A program made the translations under genes and the position numbers. 12,910 nt of DNA from an uncultured Clostridia bacterium (lineage in GTDB: Bacteria > Bacillota > Clostridia > Oscillospirales > Acutalibacteraceae), in assembly GCA_947171615.1 (NCBI GenBank), contig CAMVYG010000047.1, positions 1-12,910 on the forward strand, read 5' to 3'. This document shows, in pieces, positions 1 to 6,356 of this stretch. Under the pieces are notes generated by a model. It saw only the letters and a program-made list of their open reading frames with translations. It ran no database searches and was not told where the DNA came from. Numbering within the stretch: the first letter of the stretch is position 1; every line of letters begins with the position of its first letter.

Positions 1-55
1 CGCTGCCAAAGCGATAAAATGACTTTCCATGGAGTTTTCCAAAGTGGTGGTGCGC
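1..55. repeat. Exact 55-bp direct repeat, outer copy at window edge
   Basis: Bases 1-55 are identical to bases 126-180, which lie inside the 3' part of the oxidoreductase gene. Identity stops abruptly after base 55 (AGAGC here, TCGGT at 181). The offset of 125 is not a multiple of three, so the outer copy is out of frame and lies beyond the stop codon. Bases 49-55 (GGTGCGC) and 59-65 (GCGCACC) form a 7-bp hairpin with an AGA loop next to the stop codon. The exact length of 55 and the position at the very edge suggest a k-mer overlap at a contig end rather than biology. A real partial tandem duplication is the alternative. Confidence 0.9.
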
Positions 56-65
56 AGAGCGCACC

Positions 66-1352
66 TTATTTCTTCTTGAACTCCTCCAGCTCGATCACCT
101 TTCCGCCGTTTAAGCGGGATTCCTCCGCTGCCAAAGCGATAAAATGACTTTCCATGGAGTTTTCCAAAGTGGTGGTGCGCTCGGTAGCCTCGCTGTCGTT
201 TAGAAGCATTTCCAGGAAGTCGGAAACGATGCCGCTGTCTCCGCCGCCATGGCCCTTGAGATCAGAGGCCAGCGCGCCTACATCGATCACTTCCTCCGGC
301 TTGCCGAATTCCCGGATATGGATCATATTGGAGATCATATCCGCTTCGATCTCGCCTTTCGTTCCCATGGCCTTGAAATAGCGATAGCAGCTTTCGGTAA
401 AGGCGCACATGGTAAAGCTGATGGTGGAACCGTCTTCCATAAGGAGATTGGTCTGCTGATGATCCACCACATTGTTGTCGCACTGGTAGACGCAGCGGCC
501 ATAGGGGCCGTTTTTCAGGGCTTCATAAGTGCTTTCCACGGTGTTTTCCACGCTGAGAACAGAAGTGATCCAGTTATCCGCATGGGTAGCCCGCCCAGTT
601 TTCGGGCTGGTGATGTAAATTTTTTCCGCATCAAACACACAGTTTTCCTTCGCCTTGCAGCCCCCAAGACAATAGGGAGTGGAACCTTCGGGAGCGCATT
701 CCTTTTTGAACAGCTGAATGCCGCCGAAGGAGGAAACCGCCTTACACTTCTTTCCCAAAAGCCAGGTGAGGATATCCATATCATGGCAGGACTTTTGCAG
801 GATCATGGGGCTTGTCTCCTGGGAATTTCTCCAGTTGCCCCGGACAAAGGAATGAGCCTGATGCCAGTAGCCCACATTTTCATTGGCGCAGATGGAAACC
901 ACATCTCCGATCCGTCCGCCGGAGATCAGATCCTTCAGGGTGTTGTAGAAGGTGGTATACCGCAGTACATGGCAAACGATGATCTTGCCGGGACAGTCCT
1001 TTGCCACCTCCAAAATTTCCCTGCACTTGGAAAGCTCCGGGGAAATGGGCTTTTCCATCATGATGTGATAGCCCTTTTTCAGCGCGGGAATGGCATGGCC
1101 CACATGCTGGCGATCCATGGTGGAGACCACCATCACATCGGCTAATTTCTCCTGCTCCAGCATTTCTTCACCGGAAGAAAAACAGTTTTCTTCCGGAATA
1201 TCATAAAGCTCCTTGGCCTTTTGCACTTTGGCGGGATTTAAGTCCGCCACGGCAACCACTTTCATCTTATCGGGAAACAGCTTTTGCATGGAAGCATAGG
1301 TGCTTCCCCGGTCTCCAAAACCGCAAATGGCAAATGTAACAGGTGCTTTCAT
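66..1352 (-). CDS. Gfo/Idh/MocA family oxidoreductase
   Basis: This is a predicted cytoplasmic NAD(P)-dependent sugar or cyclitol dehydrogenase of 428 residues. An N-terminal Rossmann fold shows G11-F-G-D-R-G16, followed by the family's MEKP motif (E100, K101, P102) and a catalytic-type CHDMD segment (H190, D191, D193) at the start of the C-terminal domain. A cysteine cluster, C219-x8-C228-x3-C232-x5-C238, sits in the C-terminal domain and might bind a metal; I recall similar cysteine-bearing inserts in some Gfo/Idh subfamilies. The substrate cannot be read from sequence. The start is the ATG at 1352 because AGGAG lies 8 bases upstream; a TTG further upstream at 1376 has no such site. The gene follows the Nudix gene after 20 bases, so the two are probably co-transcribed. 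The stop abuts a suspect window edge, so the downstream context is unreliable. Confidence 0.9.
   Translation of the reverse strand: MKAPVTFAICGFGDRGSTYASMQKLFPDKMKVVAVADLNPAKVQKAKELYDIPEENCFSSGEEMLEQEKLADVMVVSTMDRQHVGHAIPALKKGYHIMMEKPISPELSKCREILEVAKDCPGKIIVCHVLRYTTFYNTLKDLISGGRIGDVVSICANENVGYWHQAHSFVRGNWRNSQETSPMILQKSCHDMDILTWLLGKKCKAVSSFGGIQLFKKECAPEGSTPYCLGGCKAKENCVFDAEKIYITSPKTGRATHADNWITSVLSVENTVESTYEALKNGPYGRCVYQCDNNVVDHQQTNLLMEDGSTISFTMCAFTESCYRYFKAMGTKGEIEADMISNMIHIREFGKPEEVIDVGALASDLKGHGGGDSGIVSDFLEMLLNDSEATERTTTLENSMESHFIALAAEESRLNGGKVIELEEFKKK
126..180. repeat. Exact 55-bp direct repeat, inner copy inside the oxidoreductase gene
   Basis: This is the inner partner of the repeat at 1-55. 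It is in-frame coding sequence for the C-terminal region of the Gfo/Idh/MocA protein and fits the gene's reading frame, so this is the copy to regard as authentic. Confidence 0.9.
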
Positions 1353-1372
1353 TCTGATTTTCTCCTTTTCCT

Positions 1373-1912
1373 TCAATTTAGCAGGCTCGGAAGAGTCGCT
1401 TCCGACTGACCCGCAAAGCGCAGAAAGGCAGACCGGTACTCCTTCAAATGCTCTATCAGCGAAGGCGGGAACTCTCCGGCCTCTATCATCCGCACAAATT
1501 CAGAAAAACTGACCCATTTGGCTTCGCAGGTTTCCCCTGCCTGAAGCTTTACATCCTGCAGCGCCACATCCAGCCGAACACCGTAATCCCGCCCAAGATA
1601 AGGATGGGCACAGGAAGCGCCCAGGAAGATAAGCTGTTCCGTTTTCACGGAGATGCCCGTTTCCTCCCAAAGTTCACGGATAACCGCATATTCCGGTGTT
1701 TCACCTGCCTGTACATGACCGGCGGGATTTTCCCATTTTCCGGGAGCATAGCTCTTTTCCATGCTCCGCCTTGTCAGAAATATCCTGCCGCTGCTGTCCT
1801 GAATCCATATTCCCACGGCAAGCCGGTATTCCCCTTTTCCCAAAGGTGTTTCTCTGCTCACAATTTTTCCTGTGGGGTTGCCGTTTTGATCGTAAATATC
1901 GATCTGTTCCAT
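1373..1912 (-). CDS. Nudix hydrolase, IDI/YfcD-like
   Basis: This is a 179-residue Nudix protein, expected to hydrolyse a nucleoside-diphosphate-linked substrate or to act on a diphosphate ester in the cytoplasm. The Nudix box is complete at residues 65-87: G65, E71, then R79-E80-L81-x-E83-E84-x-G86-I87. These include the Mg-binding glutamates. The N-terminal part (IDIYDQNG, then PLGKGEYRLAV) resembles the subgroup related to isopentenyl-diphosphate isomerase and E. coli YfcD, whose members often have unknown substrates. AAGGAAGG lies 6 bases before the ATG and runs straight on from the purD stop codon only 12 bases upstream, indicating an operon with purD. A link to nucleotide metabolism is plausible from position alone and is inference. 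Confidence 0.9.
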   Translation of the reverse strand: MEQIDIYDQNGNPTGKIVSRETPLGKGEYRLAVGIWIQDSSGRIFLTRRSMEKSYAPGKWENPAGHVQAGETPEYAVIRELWEETGISVKTEQLIFLGASCAHPYLGRDYGVRLDVALQDVKLQAGETCEAKWVSFSEFVRMIEAGEFPPSLIEHLKEYRSAFLRFAGQSEATLPSLLN

Positions 1913-1924
1913 CGTGCGCCTTCC

Positions 1925-3208
1925 TTATTCGCGGCCCGCGGAAAGCGCCCGCTTACCGATATCCTTCCGGTACATGGCGCCCTCAAAGGAAATCTTTTCC
2001 ACAGCCTGATAAGCGTTTTCAAGGGCCTTTTCCAAGGTTTCTCCTTTAGTGGTCACGCCCAATACACGCCCACCGCCGGTAACAAATTTCCCGTTTTCCA
2101 GCTTGGTACCGGCATGGTACACCGTTGCCCCCTCTACCTGGCCGCTTTCCGTAAGGCCGTGAATTTCCAGACCCTTGGGGTAGCTTCCGGGGTAGCCGCC
2201 GCTTGCCATGATCACACAGGCGCAGGGCTCCGGAGACCATTTGATCTCCAGCTCAGACAGGCGCTCTTCCGCCACGGCGGTGATGATCTCGCAAAGGTCT
2301 GTTTGAAGCCTGGGCAGCACCACCTGGGTTTCCGGGTCACCAAAGCGGGAATTGTATTCTATCACCTTGGGGCCGCTCGGGGTAAGCATCAGGCCAAAAT
2401 ACAGACAGCCCTTAAACTTTCTTCCTTCTGCGTTCATAGCGTGCATGGTGGGCAGGAAAATCTTTTCCATACATTCCGCCGCCACTTTCTCTGTATAGAA
2501 GGGATTGGGACTTACCGTACCCATACCGCCGGTATTGGGGCCCTTGTCCCCATCATAGGCCCTTTTGTGATCCATAGAAGACGCCATGGGGCACATGGCC
2601 GTTCCGTCGGTAAAGGCAAGCACCGTCACTTCCGGGCCGGTGAGGAATTCCTCTACCACCACCTCGCTGCCGGAATCCCCAAACAACTTTTCTTCCATAA
2701 TGGAATGCAGAGCTTCGGCGGCTTCCTCTTCCTTCTGAGCAATGATAACGCCCTTTCCCAGAGCCAGGCCGTCCGCTTTAATGACGATGGGGTAAGTATT
2801 GTTCTCCCTGATGTAAGCAAGGGCCTTTTCCGCCTCGGAAAACACCTGGTATTCCGCAGTGGGAATTCCGTATTTTTTCATCAGGCCCTTGGAAAACACC
2901 TTGCTGGCTTCGATTTGGGCTGCCACCGCATTGGGGCCGAAGCAGGGAATTCCCGCCGCTTCCAGATGATCCACCATACCGGCGGCAAGGGGATCGTCCG
3001 GGGCAACGAACACAAAATCGATCTGCTTTTCTTTCGCAAGGGCAAGGATCCCTTCCTTGTCCATGGCCCCCACGGGGCAGCACTCCGCATCCATAGAGAT
3101 GCCGCCGTTGCCGGGAGCGCAGTACAGCTTTTCCACCCTGGGGCTTTCCTTTAATTTACAACCAATGGCATGCTCTCTGCCGCCGCTGCCGATCACTAAA
3201 ATTTTCAT
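1925..3208 (-). CDS. purD: Phosphoribosylamine-glycine ligase (GAR synthetase)
   Basis: PurD joins phosphoribosylamine to glycine using ATP, the second step of de novo purine synthesis. The 427-residue length is normal for bacterial PurD. The N-terminus MKILVIGSGGREHAIG is diagnostic. An ATP-grasp core follows, with VIKADGLALGKGVI in the middle and KVIEYNSRFGDPETQ, carrying Mg-binding acidic residues, towards the end. The frame is open upstream to about 3319, but homology begins at the ATG at 3208, and GGAG lies 9 bases before it. This ATG overlaps the stop codon of the upstream small gene in an ATGA arrangement, so translation is probably coupled. The Nudix gene follows after 12 bases. Confidence 0.97.
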   Translation of the reverse strand: MKILVIGSGGREHAIGCKLKESPRVEKLYCAPGNGGISMDAECCPVGAMDKEGILALAKEKQIDFVFVAPDDPLAAGMVDHLEAAGIPCFGPNAVAAQIEASKVFSKGLMKKYGIPTAEYQVFSEAEKALAYIRENNTYPIVIKADGLALGKGVIIAQKEEEAAEALHSIMEEKLFGDSGSEVVVEEFLTGPEVTVLAFTDGTAMCPMASSMDHKRAYDGDKGPNTGGMGTVSPNPFYTEKVAAECMEKIFLPTMHAMNAEGRKFKGCLYFGLMLTPSGPKVIEYNSRFGDPETQVVLPRLQTDLCEIITAVAEERLSELEIKWSPEPCACVIMASGGYPGSYPKGLEIHGLTESGQVEGATVYHAGTKLENGKFVTGGGRVLGVTTKGETLEKALENAYQAVEKISFEGAMYRKDIGKRALSAGRE

Positions 3209-3423
3209 TGCTTTTCTCTCCATTGCTCCTGTACTTTTTCGGGCATCAACTGGATCTCCTGTATTCTTCGGATATTGAGATAATGCAGCGTTCCGTTCTT
3301 CTGCCTCAGTTCCAGCCAATCCTCTTCCACTGCCGTGATCCGCCCTGTATAGACAGACAAGCTGACAGACATACTGACCGTACAGACCTTCCCCGTCAAA
3401 TTTCTTAGCAAAGCGCTTACCAT
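3205..3423 (-). CDS. Small conserved-looking protein, possible Sm/LSm-like fold
   Basis: This 72-residue protein has a strong ribosome binding site (AAAGGAG, 8 bases before the ATG) and ends in an ATGA overlap with purD, so it is very likely a real, co-translated gene. Residues 9-57 show alternating hydrophobic strands, with a glycine at the strand turn (VYTGRITAVEEDWLEL) and a strand ending YLNIRRIQEI. This pattern recalls small five-stranded beta-barrels such as Hfq/LSm proteins. The C-terminal tail is charged (PEKVQEQWREKQ). I do not recognise a named family, and the fold suggestion is pattern-based only. Coupling to purD suggests a matched expression level or a role close to PurD. Confidence 0.75.
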   Translation of the reverse strand: MVSALLRNLTGKVCTVSMSVSLSVYTGRITAVEEDWLELRQKNGTLHYLNIRRIQEIQLMPEKVQEQWREKQ

Positions 3424-3462
3424 GGTCGTTTCTCCTTTACCAGAAATTTCAGTGACCCCTTA

Positions 3463-3530
3463 CCCATTTGCCCGGGATTTTTGATGGATGACAAGGCGGT
3501 CAAACCAACACAGCCAGCCGCAAAAACCCC
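3463..3530. repeat. Intergenic palindromic repeat, copy 1 (lacks the central hairpin)
   Basis: The outer arms are GGGATTTTTG (3474-3483) and CAAAAACCCC (3521-3530), with GATGGATGACAAGGCGGTC and ACCAACACAGCCAGCCG between them. The same arms recur at 3650-3750, but here the inner hairpin module of about 30 bases is reduced to three adenines. It looks like a deletion derivative of the full repeat. Confidence 0.8.
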
Positions 3531-3538
3531 GATTCTCT

Positions 3539-3614
3539 GCTGCGCTTGCGTGGGATTTTAGATACAGAGCAAGGAACGCAAGCGAAGGCTATACTAAGGT
3601 ATGCCAAGCGCAGC
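3539..3614. repeat. Intergenic palindromic repeat, copy 2, with alternative pairings
   Basis: This copy carries the hairpin core GGCTATAC-TAAG-GTATGCC at 3587-3605. Two larger pairings compete. CGCTTGCGT (3543-3551) is a perfect inverted match to ACGCAAGCG (3576-3584), while GCTGCGCTTG (3539-3548) is a perfect inverted match to CAAGCGCAGC (3605-3614). They share bases 3543-3548, so only one can form at a time. The flanks (GGGATTTTAG at 3552-3561 and CCTAAATTT at 3631-3639) resemble degenerate outer arms of the same family. Confidence 0.75.
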
Positions 3615-3649
3615 GTGACACCGCTATGCGCCTAAATTTCTCTCTCCCG

Positions 3650-3750
3650 CCCATTTGCCGGGATTTTTGATGGATGGCAAGGCGGTCGAGCGCAGGTTAT
3701 ACTAAGGTATACCAAGCGAAGACCAACACAGCCAGCCGCAAAAATCCCCG
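3650..3750. repeat. Intergenic palindromic repeat, copy 3 (most complete)
   Basis: The outer arms GGGATTTTTG (3660-3669) and CAAAAATCCC (3739-3748) are perfect inverted repeats. Inside them GGTC (3684-3687) pairs with GACC (3721-3724), and the core GGTTATAC-TAAG-GTATACC spans 3695-3713. The copy ends only 7 bases beyond the stop codon of the AICAR transformylase gene, so it will sit at the 3' end of that transcript. In the minus-strand transcript it can fold as a long interrupted hairpin. It may protect or terminate the message, but no U-run follows, so it is not a standard intrinsic terminator. Confidence 0.85.
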
Positions 3751-3757
3751 CAAAGAA

Positions 3758-4933
3758 TTAGTGGTGGAACAGGCGGATCCCCGTAAACGCCATAGCAATA
3801 TCGTACTTATCGCAGGTGGCGATCACGTTATCGTCCCGAATAGAGCCACCGGGCTGGGCGATAAACTCCACGCCGCTCTTGTGGGCCCGCTCGATGTTAT
3901 CTCCGAAGGGGAAGAACGCATCTGAGCCCAGGGCCACGCCGCTCATGGTATCCAGCCAGGCACGGCGCTCCTCCCGGGTAAAGACCTCCGGCTTTTCGGT
4001 GAAGAAATTTTCCCACTGGCCGTCTGCCAGCACGTCCATGTACTCGTCAGAAATATACACATCGATGGTGTTGTCCCGGTCAGGGCGGCGAATATCCTTC
4101 TTAAAGGGCAGGTTCAACACCTTGGGGCACTGGCGCAGATACCAGTTATCCGCCTTGTTGCCTGCCAGACGGGTGCAGTGCACGCGGCTCTGCTGGCCTG
4201 CGCCCACACCGATAGCCTGTCCGTTTTTCACATAGCATACGGAGTTAGACTGGGTGTATTTCAGGGTGATCAGGGACACGATAAGATCCCGCTTGGCTTC
4301 CTCGGTAAGGTTCTTATTTTTTGTGGGAAGTTCCTTTAAGAGCTCGCTGTCAATTTTCAATTCGTTTCTGCCCTGCTCAAAGGTGATGCCGAACACGTCC
4401 TTGTGCTCGATGGGGGCGGGAACGTATTCCGGATCGATCTGCACTACATTATAATTGCCCTTGCGCTTGGTTTTCAGGATCTCCAAAGCTTCCTCGGTAT
4501 AGCCGGGGGCGATGACGCCATCGGAAACCTCCCGGGCCAAAAGGGTGGCGGTCTCCTTATCGCACACGTCGGAAAGGGCTGCCCAGTCGCCATAGGAAGA
4601 CATTCTGTCCGCGCCGCGGGCCGCCGCATAGGCGGAAGCGATAGGAGAAAGCTCCAGATCGTCTACAAAATAGATCTTCTTCAGAGTATCGGAAAGAGGG
4701 GTATAGACCGCCGCGCCTGCCGGGCTGACGTGCTTAAAGGAGGCTGCCGCAGGCAGACCGGTAGCCGCTTTCAGTTCTTTTACAAGCTGCCAGGAATTAA
4801 AAGCGTCCAGAAAATTGATATAGCCGGGCTTGCCGTTTAACACGGTAACAGGCAGCTCACTGCCGTCCTTCATAAAGATCCGGGAAGGCTTCTGGTTGGG
4901 GTTACAGCCATACTTCAGTGCAAGTTCATTCAT
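3758..4933 (-). CDS. purH: Stand-alone AICAR transformylase (C-terminal half of classical PurH)
   Basis: This 391-residue protein formylates AICAR to FAICAR with 10-formyl-tetrahydrofolate. It matches only the transformylase part of bifunctional PurH. The catalytic Lys-His pair is K67-H68 in SFKHVSPAG, the GVGAGQQSR motif is at 242-250, and the protein ends in PGGSIRDDN ... FTGIRLFHH as PurH does. The MGS-like IMP cyclohydrolase domain that normally precedes it is absent; that step is supplied by the PurO-type gene immediately upstream. This is a natural split form, not a truncation, because the N-terminus (MNELALKYGCNPNQ) is intact and has its own AGGAG site. The ATG at 4933 is chosen; the preceding GTG at 4936 is an alternative. 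I use purH only for the activity. Palindromic repeats follow the stop codon. Confidence 0.95.
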   Translation of the reverse strand: MNELALKYGCNPNQKPSRIFMKDGSELPVTVLNGKPGYINFLDAFNSWQLVKELKAATGLPAAASFKHVSPAGAAVYTPLSDTLKKIYFVDDLELSPIASAYAAARGADRMSSYGDWAALSDVCDKETATLLAREVSDGVIAPGYTEEALEILKTKRKGNYNVVQIDPEYVPAPIEHKDVFGITFEQGRNELKIDSELLKELPTKNKNLTEEAKRDLIVSLITLKYTQSNSVCYVKNGQAIGVGAGQQSRVHCTRLAGNKADNWYLRQCPKVLNLPFKKDIRRPDRDNTIDVYISDEYMDVLADGQWENFFTEKPEVFTREERRAWLDTMSGVALGSDAFFPFGDNIERAHKSGVEFIAQPGGSIRDDNVIATCDKYDIAMAFTGIRLFHH

Positions 4934-5001
4934 CACGATCGCTCCTTTAATAGATTTCCAATTTCAAAACCGTCTAGCTCCATGGAGAAAACAAGCCTGT
5001 T

Positions 5002-5712
5002 TCACTGGTTTTTATTTACAATACGGGTCTCGGAAACTCCGGTGCTCAGGTTGGTATACCGCACAAACAGGGAAACCTTGTTGTCTTCATTTAAGGCGTT
5101 CCAGACTTCCTTCGTAAAGGTATCAATATCGCCGGAAAGGGTTACCGGCGTGGGCTCTCCCTCAAAAGAAGGTACCGGATCCCCATCCCCCTGATAGGTG
5201 TGGATAAAATGGCCCAGACCGGGCTTGGCCGCATATTCAAAAAACTGGCGCTGGGCGTAATGCTCGTCTCCATGGGTGCTTTTCAGAATGGAAAGCTTGT
5301 AGGAAAAATCCTCTTTCCCGTATTCCAGAATTCCGGAAATACGGGGAGTGAAAATAGGCGGATCCGGCTCAAAAGTGCGGGTGCGCAGCGCCTCCTCAAA
5401 GGTTTTTCCCGCCTGCAAAAAGTCGTAGATGGTGTCGGTCTGGTCGCCGTTTGTAACGATCATGCCGCCCTCAAACATACGCACGGGGAAATAGATCACA
5501 AGGGAGGGATCGGAAAGCAGGGCCGGGTCAAAGGCCTTGGTGCGCAGATTTTCCCCTTCCCTTTCAAACACGCGGTTGCGGCTGTTCACACTGCGGCCCA
5601 TAATGAAGTAGGCGGTCACAGCACAGCTTCCATCCTGGCTTTTTCCAATCACAATGCCCCTGCCGGGATAGGAATTAGAACGCAGATCCTGAGTAAGATC
5701 AACAGCTTTCAT
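5002..5712 (-). CDS. purO: IMP cyclohydrolase, PurO-type
   Basis: This protein is predicted to close the ring of FAICAR to give IMP, the last step of de novo purine synthesis. The 236-residue sequence has the features I associate with the archaeal-type IMP cyclohydrolase family: YPGRGIVIG at 15-23, YFIMGRSVNSRNRVF at 35-49, then VIYFPVRMFEGGMIVTNGDQTD in the middle. It is unrelated to the MGS-like cyclohydrolase domain of classical PurH. It lies between purN (14-base gap) and the stand-alone transformylase gene (68-base gap), so the two halves of the split PurH function are adjacent. GGAG lies 8 bases before the ATG. The symbol purO follows the archaeal name; bacterial copies are often just called IMP cyclohydrolase. 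Confidence 0.93.
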   Translation of the reverse strand: MKAVDLTQDLRSNSYPGRGIVIGKSQDGSCAVTAYFIMGRSVNSRNRVFEREGENLRTKAFDPALLSDPSLVIYFPVRMFEGGMIVTNGDQTDTIYDFLQAGKTFEEALRTRTFEPDPPIFTPRISGILEYGKEDFSYKLSILKSTHGDEHYAQRQFFEYAAKPGLGHFIHTYQGDGDPVPSFEGEPTPVTLSGDIDTFTKEVWNALNEDNKVSLFVRYTNLSTGVSETRIVNKNQ

Positions 5713-5726
5713 CAGAAATTCTCCTT

Positions 5727-6356
5727 TTATGCTTCTTGAATATGAACGATCCCGTTTTCTACCGTAAGCCTTCCCTCACAGAACAGGGAAACGGCCCTGG
5801 GCAAAAGGAGCCACTCGGCTTCCTCCATCACCCGTTTTTGCAAAACCTCCGGGGTATCGCCTTCCCGCACTTCCACTGCTTTTTGCAAGATAATGGGGCC
5901 GCCATCGCACACTTCGTTGACGAAATGCACAGTGGCGCCCGTAACCTTCGCCCCTCTTTGCAGCACGGCTTCATGAACATGCAGGCCGTAATAGCCCTTT
6001 CCGCCGAAGGCCGGCAGCAACGCAGGGTGAACATTCAGAATGCGGTTTGGAAAGGCCCGGACAAAGTTTTCGCCGGTAATGGTAAGAAAACCCGCCAGTA
6101 CCACCAGCTCTACATTTCGCTCCCGCAAAGCAGCGATCAAAGCCTCGCTGTAGGAATCCACATCGGGATAGTCCTTCCGGCTCAGAACAATAGCCTCGAT
6201 CCCCGCCTTTTTTGCCCGCTCCAGGGCAAAGGCGTCCGCTTTGCTTGCGATCACTACCCGGAGAACGCCGTTTTTGATTTCCCCGGCGCGCTCTGCGTCG
6301 ATGAGCTTTTGCAGGTTCGTGCCTCCGCCGGATACCAGCACACCGATATTCAGCAC
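5727..6356 (-). CDS. purN: Phosphoribosylglycinamide formyltransferase 1 (GAR transformylase)
   Basis: PurN transfers a formyl group from 10-formyl-tetrahydrofolate to GAR, step 3 of purine synthesis. The 209 residues contain the phosphate-binding loop VSGGGTN (8-14) and the catalytic set equivalent to Asn-His-Asp of E. coli PurN: N108 and H110 in LNVHPALLPAF, and D151 in VCDGGPI. The start codon is GTG at 6356, inside the last codons of purM, giving a 7-base overlap and probable translational coupling. GAGGGGG lies 7 bases upstream, within purM. The length and order of motifs are typical. Confidence 0.97.
   Translation of the reverse strand: MLNIGVLVSGGGTNLQKLIDAERAGEIKNGVLRVVIASKADAFALERAKKAGIEAIVLSRKDYPDVDSYSEALIAALRERNVELVVLAGFLTITGENFVRAFPNRILNVHPALLPAFGGKGYYGLHVHEAVLQRGAKVTGATVHFVNEVCDGGPIILQKAVEVREGDTPEVLQKRVMEEAEWLLLPRAVSLFCEGRLTVENGIVHIQEA

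Noticed and set aside
49..65. Hairpin after the oxidoreductase stop as an intrinsic terminator
   Set aside because: The 7-bp stem has no following U-run, and part of it belongs to the suspect 55-base edge duplication.
1448..3154. Long plus-strand open frame opposite the Nudix and purD genes
   Set aside because: It is antisense to purD and the Nudix gene, which carry full signature motifs, and shows no domain or convincing start site.
3209..3319. Longer purD start
   Set aside because: The extension overlaps the small upstream gene, has no homology to PurD, and the classic MKILVIGSGGREHA start at 3208 has its own ribosome binding site.
3463..3750. CRISPR array
   Set aside because: The units differ in length and internal content, are themselves long palindromes, have no regular spacers, and no cas gene is near.
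4978..4987. Palindrome CTCCATGGAG between the cyclohydrolase and transformylase genes as an operator
   Set aside because: It is a single 10-base palindrome without partner sites or promoter elements, which is expected by chance at this scale.
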